Part shown: positions 8,880 through 13,699 of the stretch, piece by piece
How the letters are laid out: each line of letters starts with the position of its first letter
How positions within the stretch are numbered: position 1 is the first letter of the stretch
DNA from: Larix sibirica
Lineage: Eukaryota; Streptophyta; Pinopsida; Pinales; Pinaceae
Direction of reading: 5' to 3'
DNA: 13,699 bases
Assembly: GCA_004151065.3 (NCBI GenBank)
Contig: NWUY0305056596.1
Span: 1 to 13,699, forward strand
Translations under genes and position numbers: made by a program
Notes under the pieces: model-generated
Told to the model about the DNA's origin: nothing
Database searches by the model: none
What the model saw: the letters and a program-made list of their open reading frames with translations, nothing else

Positions 8880-9640
8880 AGCACCTACATCGGTCTACTC
8901 CTTTGTAGTCGAAGAAGAAAGTGTCTTTCTCTAATAAAATTGCTTTGTCCATCCATGTAATAAATTTTTTCTTTGCCCATCCTTGTAATAATTTTTTCCA
9001 AGTCAACTCTTGGTTTGGACTAAGTAACCAAAGGTCAAAAGATTCATTGTGTTGATACATATTAAAGGCAATAAAAACCAAATCTGGTTTTGAGGTAGCA
9101 GGCCATTCCAAGTCATTTGTTACTGTGAATGCATGTGAACAAGATTGACTCCCACATTATCATCCTAAGATTAAAAAACATGAAATTTTTGTTAAATAAC
9201 CTAGTATGTTTATGGGAGACACTTATCTAGCTAAAAGGACACCCTCTTGTCCACATCATTGGAAGCATAAATGTTAGCTAAGCCAAGAACTCAGCCATTA
9301 AAGTTGAGCAATTGCCACATCACCCCATGTAAAGGGTCAAACCCACAATCGACTACATGCATGGATAGCCTGGGTGATGTCGAAGTAGGTAGAACACCTC
9401 GCCCTTCCTCATGATTAGAACCAAGCATAGAAGCACCAAGCCAGATATACAATAAGGTTGTGCTTGACGAAAATTCAACTCCTCTAACTTCCTAGAAACA
9501 CAAGATATCCAATTTTGAAATCGAAGAGTGAATTCCCTGACTATGATCCTCCTAATTAGGTTCATAAAGCCATTGAACATTCCACGATACACACTCCATC
9601 CAAAACCTTTGACATGAACATCCATCTCCTACACATCAAC
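8880..9640 (-). pseudogene. LINE ORF2 AP-like endonuclease, decayed
   Basis: The amino end of an L1-type endonuclease is visible. KLEELNFRQAQPYC (about 9490-9450) matches the Q-E-T-K-L-E-E region that begins strand two of the fold. GLANIYASNDVDKRVSF (about 9285-9235) matches the N-I-Y-A-P-x-D block, and ELTWKKLLQGWAKKKF (about 9035-8990) matches the L-T-W segment before the catalytic end. The enzyme nicks target DNA to prime reverse transcription. The position expected to hold Gln-Glu-Thr reads Val-Ser-Arg, so the catalytic Glu appears lost. Stops interrupt the middle, and a 28-bp tandem duplication disrupts the L-T-W segment. Confidence 0.7.
8943..8998. repeat. 28-bp two-copy tandem duplication in the LINE endonuclease
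   Basis: CTTTGTCCATCCATGTAATA at 8943 recurs at 8971 as CTTTGCCCATCCTTGTAATA, and both are followed by a T run. The 28-bp offset shifts the reading frame and splits the endonuclease motif. Confidence 0.75.
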
Positions 9641-9945
9641 ACATGCTATGGCTTGATAAATGTTTAGAGGAACAATTTTCCTCTAAGAAAGCATTGGTGT
9701 ATCCAAGGCACATTTTATATTTTTCTTTGGCCATCCTCGGTTGCATCATTAACCTAAGGGTTCACCATCGGAGGTGGAGATCGAGATATTTTGCTCCCGA
9801 CCCCTCAACAAGAGGTAGCAACTTAGAAGGATTCAAAGGCCACTGAAATGGTCAAGGTTTTAGGTAGTGGGACTTTTTATATAATAAGAACCTTGTTTCC
9901 TTTTTGACAACTTAAATCCAGCCATCACCATCAACATATGCCAAA

Positions 9946-9999
9946 GCCTTTTGAGCCTAGTTTACAAAGAGAGCCTTTTGAGCCTAGTTTACAAGGAGA
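9946..9999. repeat. 27-bp two-copy tandem duplication
   Basis: GCCTTTTGAGCCTAGTTTAC at 9946 is repeated at 9973. The copies differ at one base (ACAAAGAGA versus ACAAGGAGA). Confidence 0.92.
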
Positions 10000-10058
10000 G
10001 CAACAAGGAAAGCAACTACAGAGGCAATAGAAAACTCAACCATATCCATCAAAAGACA

Positions 10059-10096
10059 ATCTTTGATTCAATGGTCCATCTTTAATTCAATGGTCA
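10059..10096. repeat. 19-bp two-copy tandem duplication
   Basis: ATCTTTGATTCAATGGTCC at 10059 is followed directly by ATCTTTAATTCAATGGTCA at 10078. The copies differ at two positions. Confidence 0.85.
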
Positions 10097-10619
10097 AGAC
10101 TCTGGAAACTAAAATACGTATTAGGTAGGTTAAGATACCTAACATACCACCTTATAACCTTGGGGCCAACACAAAGGTAACCATGCTGATTGAGCTCCTT
10201 TGAAAGTTCTACGTGGAGAGAGGCATGCCTCCATAGGTGTGGATTAATAAAATATTACGACTCATAGCAAATGAACTTTTCTAAATAAAGTTTTCAAATA
10301 CTTTTCAAAAAGTCTTAAAAAGGCAAGAAAAGAATTGAAAATTCAACCCAAGCCAAAGAAATATAACTAAGTAGCTTCATTTACAGAAAAGCCTTCATAC
10401 TAATTGAATAACACAACCGCCACAACCAAAGGCCCAAGCTATGCATGGCTGTACAAATCCATCGATATGTTTCCCAAACCTCCTTGACTTGGGCCTTTAT
10501 GACATATTCTAGAACCTTACCCTAAAATACCTAAAAAGGGTTCTTCGTCTTAGACCTTCACATGCAATAAAATATTCATCAATAGAAATATCAATGTATC
10601 AAAGTCAATTTCATTATCA

Positions 10620-10890
10620 ATAATTACTTTGCCTCGTGAAAAAATTTTGTGGGGCCTTTAACTGTGCCATTGTTGTTGTTGCTAGCTCCCTGCACTTTAG
10701 AACCATAAACAATCTCAGGTGATTGGGCGGCCAGATATACCCCTAAGCTTTACGGTGGCCTTATATCGGCAAAGTAAGGTTTCTCACACCAGTGTGCAGC
10801 AATAAAAGGTGTTAGGACAAGCCATTAAACAATGAGATGGCCAATAATTGCAGTCAATATACCTCACGGCTGCCATCACTTCACAACCAT
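10620..10890 (-). pseudogene. Possible LINE ORF1 zinc-knuckle and linker remnant
   Basis: On the minus strand, allowing one frame change, I read YIDCNYWPSHCLMACPNTFY then CEKPYFADIR. This resembles the double CCHC knuckle (C-x2-C-x4-H-x4-C) that follows DUF4283 in plant LINE ORF1 proteins, with several ligands lost. After it comes SPEIVYGSKVQGASNNNNG and GPTKFFHEAK, a low-complexity linker type. The order (DUF4283 upstream, endonuclease downstream) fits. The match is weak and rests on pattern alone. Confidence 0.35.
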
Positions 10891-11193
10891 GCTCTAGTAA
10901 AGGAAAATCTAGCCATTATATTATTTTTAATCAACGAGTCCTTGTCGTTTCAATGACGATCACTATATCACTCTTATAAAAAATAATATAATGATGTCAC
11001 TTTCACCTAATAATCAAATTCATCTCTACAACACTTGCATAATTCGGTCTCTACTCCATAAAATAGCTTCCTTATCTACGACTCCTTTGTTTAAAGGCCC
11101 ACAAGCTTCATTGGAACATTTACTTGGAAACCCCATAGTTACAACTCTGCTGATGAACCTTCTTGAGCATCTTGATTCTCGTCAACGGTTTCT

Positions 11194-11267
11194 CTTGTGT
11201 TAAATGCTATTGAGTTGCTGTGCTTGGTTTCTTGTGTTAAATGTTATTGAGTTGCAGTGCTTGGTTT
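11194..11267. repeat. 37-bp two-copy tandem duplication
   Basis: CTTGTGTTAAATGYTATTGA occurs at 11194 and 11231, followed in both by GTTGCWGTGCTTGGTTT. The copies differ at two bases. Confidence 0.92.
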
Positions 11268-11644
11268 GTAGGCATGAGATAGATATCACAGTTGTAATCC
11301 TATTTTATTTCCAACTTGCCCCTTCTTTTCTTTTACAACTCAACACCTTCTCCTTAAACAGTGACCCAAATCAACACTAAGCAACCCTCCTGTTCCTCAT
11401 CTCCTCAGTGGAATACACATATAGCTCAAACTCACAATCTTCCTATACGATATTGTTGACCTATATTGGTCATCAATCTTTTCATCGATAACTTACATTG
11501 TCACTAAAACAGCAGGTAGAATCCTTCAACAGTTTGAATCTACCAATTATCATCCCTTGTGGTCAAATCCACGTCAACAACTTTGATCCTTTATTAGAAA
11601 TTCAAGTTGTCATTATCATTTTGCCAGAGAGTTTACTTAAACGA

Positions 11645-11805
11645 AACTTTGAGTACTTTGTCAAAGACTTATCTCTGGTAGCTTGAGCTTATTGTCAATG
11701 GTCTGTCACACCAATGATAAGATTACCTACGCGCAACCTTGAGTACTTTGTCAACAACTTATCTCTGGTAACTTGAGCTTGTTGTCGATAGTCTGTCTCA
11801 CCAAT
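11645..11805. repeat. Two-copy repeat, 90-bp period
   Basis: TTGAGTACTTTGTCAAAGAC at 11649 recurs at 11739 as TTGAGTACTTTGTCAACAAC. The similarity continues through CTTATCTCTGGTARCTTGAG to CACCAAT (ends 11715 and 11805). About 70 of the 90 bases are alike; the spacer differs. Confidence 0.88.
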
Positions 11806-12090
11806 ATCTTTTGTCGTCGATCGACTTTGACAAACTTTATCCTGGAAAGTATCGATTGCTTAGGTAAATTAATATGTTCCATTCTACCACCACCAACTAC
11901 TCAGGGATTCAATCTTTCTGCAACAAAATTCTTCGACAACTGTGAAGAATAATGTGATCTCCCAAGCAACTTTCGATGGATGATGGTTTCCCCAAATCAA
12001 ACATTTCTGCACTTCTATTCTATAAGCAAGTCTTCTCATCATAGATATCGTAATGATACTTCTTCTCAATATACAACCTCGGTCAACCAA

Positions 12091-12208
12091 AGAAGGTTTC
12101 ACTATAAGCAAACCCTATGAATAACAACATTATACAAAGAACTAACTTAAGAAGGTTTCACTATAAGCAAATCCTATGAATAACAACATTATACAAAGAA
12201 CTAACGGA
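12091..12208. repeat. 59-bp two-copy tandem duplication
   Basis: AGAAGGTTTCACTATAAGCA at 12091 is repeated at 12150, and the copies are almost identical through AAAGAACTAAC. It ends about 30 bases before the LTR start, so it is probably not part of the LTR. Confidence 0.92.
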
Positions 12209-12238
12209 TTAAGTTAGCATAAGTCACCATTAATATTT

Positions 12239-12593
12239 TGTTAGATTTAATCTTGACTCGGAAATTATTCAAATGGTTTAGGTCTCAGCATGTATTTTTG
12301 GGCACATGGTATTTGGTGCCCAATGTTATTTGGTGGCCTATGGTATTGCATGTAATGCAGCCTATAAAGGGCTTGGCATAGTCCATTGTAATATGGCTTG
12401 GAAGTGAGCAAGTGAGCTCACTTAGCCTGGTTTAGTCGATTTTGGCCAAGGATAATGAAACTTCATTGTTGCTGGTTTTTTCCCTTTGGAGTTTTCCAAA
12501 GTATATTGTTGTCTCTTAAATGTGTTGCTATGTGATTGTAATTATTTTTTTTCTCTCGCTAATCATTTATTATGCTCACTCTAAATCCTAATA
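12239..12593 (+). mobile_element. LTR of a retrotransposon, probably Copia-type, plus strand
   Basis: The segment starts TGTTAGATTT and ends near AAATCCTAATA, which is an imperfect inverted copy of the start (expected AAATCTAACA). It has promoter-like parts in order: CCCAATG near 12319, TATAAAG at 12363-12369, then a T-rich stretch. A primer-binding site follows about 3 bases after the end. The length of about 355 bp suits Copia LTRs. No second copy occurs in the window and no gag or pol follows, so this is the 5' end of a truncated element. The exact 3' end is uncertain because the terminal CA is mutated. Confidence 0.62.
12363..12369 (+). promoter_or_regulatory. TATA box of the LTR
   Basis: TATAAAG sits about 125 bp inside the LTR, with a CCAAT-like CCCAATG about 45 bp upstream. 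This is a normal position for the U3 promoter of a plant LTR element. Confidence 0.5.
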
Positions 12594-12595
12594 AG

Positions 12596-12608
12596 TGGTA
12601 TCACAGCA
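12596..12608 (+). other. Primer-binding site for initiator Met-tRNA
   Basis: TGGTATCACAGCA differs by one base from the common plant primer-binding site TGGTATCAGAGCA, complementary to the 3' end of initiator methionine tRNA. It is three bases beyond the LTR end, the usual spacing, and it fixes the element's orientation as plus. Confidence 0.65.
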
Positions 12609-12659
12609 GATCCTTGAGGCCATATCCTTGTATCTAAATTAAAATTGTATGGAGTACTG

Positions 12660-13390
12660 CATGTTCGGTAGTACCCGACACCCCAGTGGTATTCTGACCA
12701 GAGTTCAATGGGGAGACCTGAAATGAGCATCCATAAGTGCCTAATACCCTGGCATTCCTTGAGAGGATCGAAGTTAATGTGCCACTGCTTAAGAAAGAGG
12801 GACCCCTTCTTGAAATCCCAGAAATTCAGCAAGATTTTATCAATATCCAAGAGCTCAGAAAAAACAAAGAGAATCCAACGGTTCATCAGAAGGTTAATCC
12901 TTGGAGCCATACCCACCAGAGGGGCCCAAAATTTGTTTACCCACTCGATGATTTCAGATTTAGAACCTGAAGTGTATTCCAATCTACCCACTAACGCCCG
13001 TTCAGCAAGTAATCCAATCCTCTCCAGGTTAAAGTCGGCATCAATATCGAACCTTACAATGGCTTCGCGGGCTTTGATAGTCTTCAGGTTTCGACGAGCT
13101 CTTGCTTTGGTCACTGGGAGTTCAATTATGATGTATTTGTATTTGCAGTGAATATTAACATCTCTTCTTTTAGTTATATGTTAAATTTGTGTTATAAGGT
13201 ACTGGGGGACTAGTCTGTAACATTGATAACTGTTATCGGAATTGAATCTGTTTTGTCCAAACCTGCAGGTTCATCTGGTTTACAGGGATTGTTGGTTCAA
13301 ATCAAAGGTCTAAGTTGGAAATGGCTGGTTCTGTATAGAACTAGTTGGTTTCATACTAATCTTTTCTTCAGCATATGGGTTACAAAAGTT
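12660..13390 (-). pseudogene. LINE ORF1 with DUF4283 domain, minus strand
   Basis: The frame 12581-13114 is open for 177 codons. Its core reads AREAIVRFDIDADFNLERIG, GRLEY, WVNKFWAPLVGM, WILFVFSELLDIDKIL and HLWMLISGLPIELW. The order of (R)FDI, a WILFxF strand, a FDP stretch (INFDPLKE) and HLWxLxxGLPxELW is that of DUF4283, the N-terminal domain of plant LINE ORF1 (nucleic-acid-binding) proteins. Upstream text (LPVTKARARRNLK, 13140-13100) and weaker text to about 13390 would be the amino end, with stops. The domain is lost below about 12690, where LTR-element DNA starts; its zinc knuckle may be the remnant at 10620-10890. It belongs to the minus-strand LINE by strand and order. Confidence 0.78.
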
Positions 13391-13394
13391 ACTT

Positions 13395-13570
13395 TTGAAA
13401 TTAAAAAAAAATAAAAAATAAAATTTGAGTAAATAATGGTAATATTAAATTCTTAAAGTAAAAGGATAGAAAGAGTAAAATAAAGGTAATGTCAAAACTT
13501 TTATTTCTTAAAGTAAAAAGATAAAAGAGAAAGATAAGTACAATGCCAAAACTTTAAATTTTAACCTTAC
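13395..13570. repeat. A-rich run and 55-bp two-copy repeat
   Basis: 13399-13430 is almost only A with a few T. After it, TTCTTAAAGTAAAARGATA occurs at 13450 and 13505, and the similarity runs on to AATGYCAAAACTTT in both copies. The composition is purine-rich. No gene was seen. Confidence 0.7.
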
Positions 13571-13664
13571 CATTAAATGTTTCAGGATGTTTGAGAATGA
13601 TTCCAGCTTCATAAATCTTCATATGCAAAAAATAGAATTTTGCATCCCATTCAGAATTCAACAA
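13571..13664 (-). CDS. Possible internal exon of an unidentified gene
   Basis: The minus strand carries an open stretch reading LLNSEWDAKFYFLHMKIYEA, then GIILKHPETFNG. It ends at a consensus donor (AATG followed by GTAAGG, donor at 13565-13570). The residue mix looks like real protein rather than AT-rich noise. The upstream border is uncertain; an AG at about 13665 would give a usable acceptor, but its pyrimidine tract is poor. The text does not match the ILR1-like hydrolase or any LINE protein I know, so a neighbouring or enclosing gene is the alternative. The window ends 35 bases later. Confidence 0.25.
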
Positions 13665-13699
13665 ACTTAACAGTTTTCAAGATTGCAGCATTTCCACTC

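Larger units (their letters stand above)
9640..10620. other. Unassigned stretch, probably ORF1-ORF2 region of the minus LINE
   Basis: No intact gene is present. It lies between the endonuclease and the possible zinc-knuckle remains of the same LINE, so it is probably the degraded ORF1 end and spacer. I see no family motif to prove it. Two tandem duplications sit here and are listed separately. Short frames on the plus strand (such as 9643-9846) show no known motif. Confidence 0.35.
6058..10890 (-). mobile_element. LINE (L1-like) ORF2 and ORF1 tail, minus strand
   Basis: A nearly complete but long-dead L1-type LINE is read from high to low coordinates. The order is a possible ORF1 zinc-knuckle region (about 10620-10890), endonuclease (9640-8880), linker with the R-A-R-x-x-W motif (about 8520-8400), RT (about 8220-7000) and zinc-binding end domain (6436-6058). 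This order is the standard L1 layout. The upstream half of its ORF1 lies at 12660-13390, beyond inserted DNA. Dozens of stops and several frameshifts are present throughout. No 3' poly(A) or target-site duplication was identified with certainty. Confidence 0.82.
10891..12238. other. Inserted DNA of unknown type splitting LINE ORF1
   Basis: About 1.3 kb without recognisable coding motifs lies between the possible ORF1 zinc knuckle and the LTR. It starts with a 14-bp perfect AT inverted repeat (10915-10928 with 10979-10992) and carries tandem duplications of 37, 90 and 59 bp. Open frames on both strands (10991-11203 plus, 11884-12111 minus) match nothing I know. Confidence 0.4.

Noticed and set aside
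10991-11203. 70-codon plus-strand frame as a gag fragment of the LTR element
   Set aside because: It lies on the wrong side of the 5' LTR and shows no gag or zinc-knuckle motif.
12708-13151. 147-codon plus-strand frame
   Set aside because: It is antisense to the DUF4283 frame, which has clear family motifs.
1-13699. CRISPR array or bacterial operon
   Set aside because: The repeats are two-copy tandems without spacers, and the exons have plant-type introns and plant protein families.

Overview
The window looks like nuclear DNA of a seed plant. It holds two spliced exons of a plant-type M20D amidohydrolase with clean GT/AG borders, followed by about 10 kb of decayed non-LTR (LINE) and LTR retrotransposon sequence. 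The density of old, mutated elements next to or inside a gene suggests a large, slowly purged genome; a gymnosperm is my guess, but nothing here proves it.

Layout. 1-2400: AT-rich DNA without a recognisable gene, with a 156-bp two-copy tandem repeat, a 144-bp hairpin-ended segment and a 62-bp tandem repeat. 2676-3626 (minus strand): the last two coding exons of an IAA-amino acid hydrolase (ILR1-like) gene; the predicted protein ends in Ser-Lys-Leu. 3627-4440: no exon; a small hairpin and a tRNA-like SINE head. 4440-6055 (plus): a broken LINE reverse transcriptase (RT) ending near an A12 run. 6058-9640 (minus): ORF2 of a different LINE, readable from the endonuclease through the RT to the zinc-binding end, with many stops and lost catalytic residues. 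About 9640-10890 and 12660-13390 (minus): remains of that LINE's ORF1, split by about 1.8 kb of other sequence. That insert ends, at 12239-12608, in a plus-strand LTR with a TATA box and a primer-binding site but no internal genes. 13571-13699: a possible exon of an unidentified minus-strand gene at the window edge.

The earlier exons of the hydrolase, which would carry the start, the Cys/His metal ligands and most of the catalytic domain, are not visible. Either the repeat-filled 10 kb is part of a very long intron, or the two exons are a gene fragment. No retroelement gene is intact. The main biological point is the SKL terminus, a classical peroxisomal signal (PTS1), where several known family members carry an ER-retention-like tail. 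The main structural point is an unusual number of two-copy short tandem duplications (19 to 156 bp) spread over the window.
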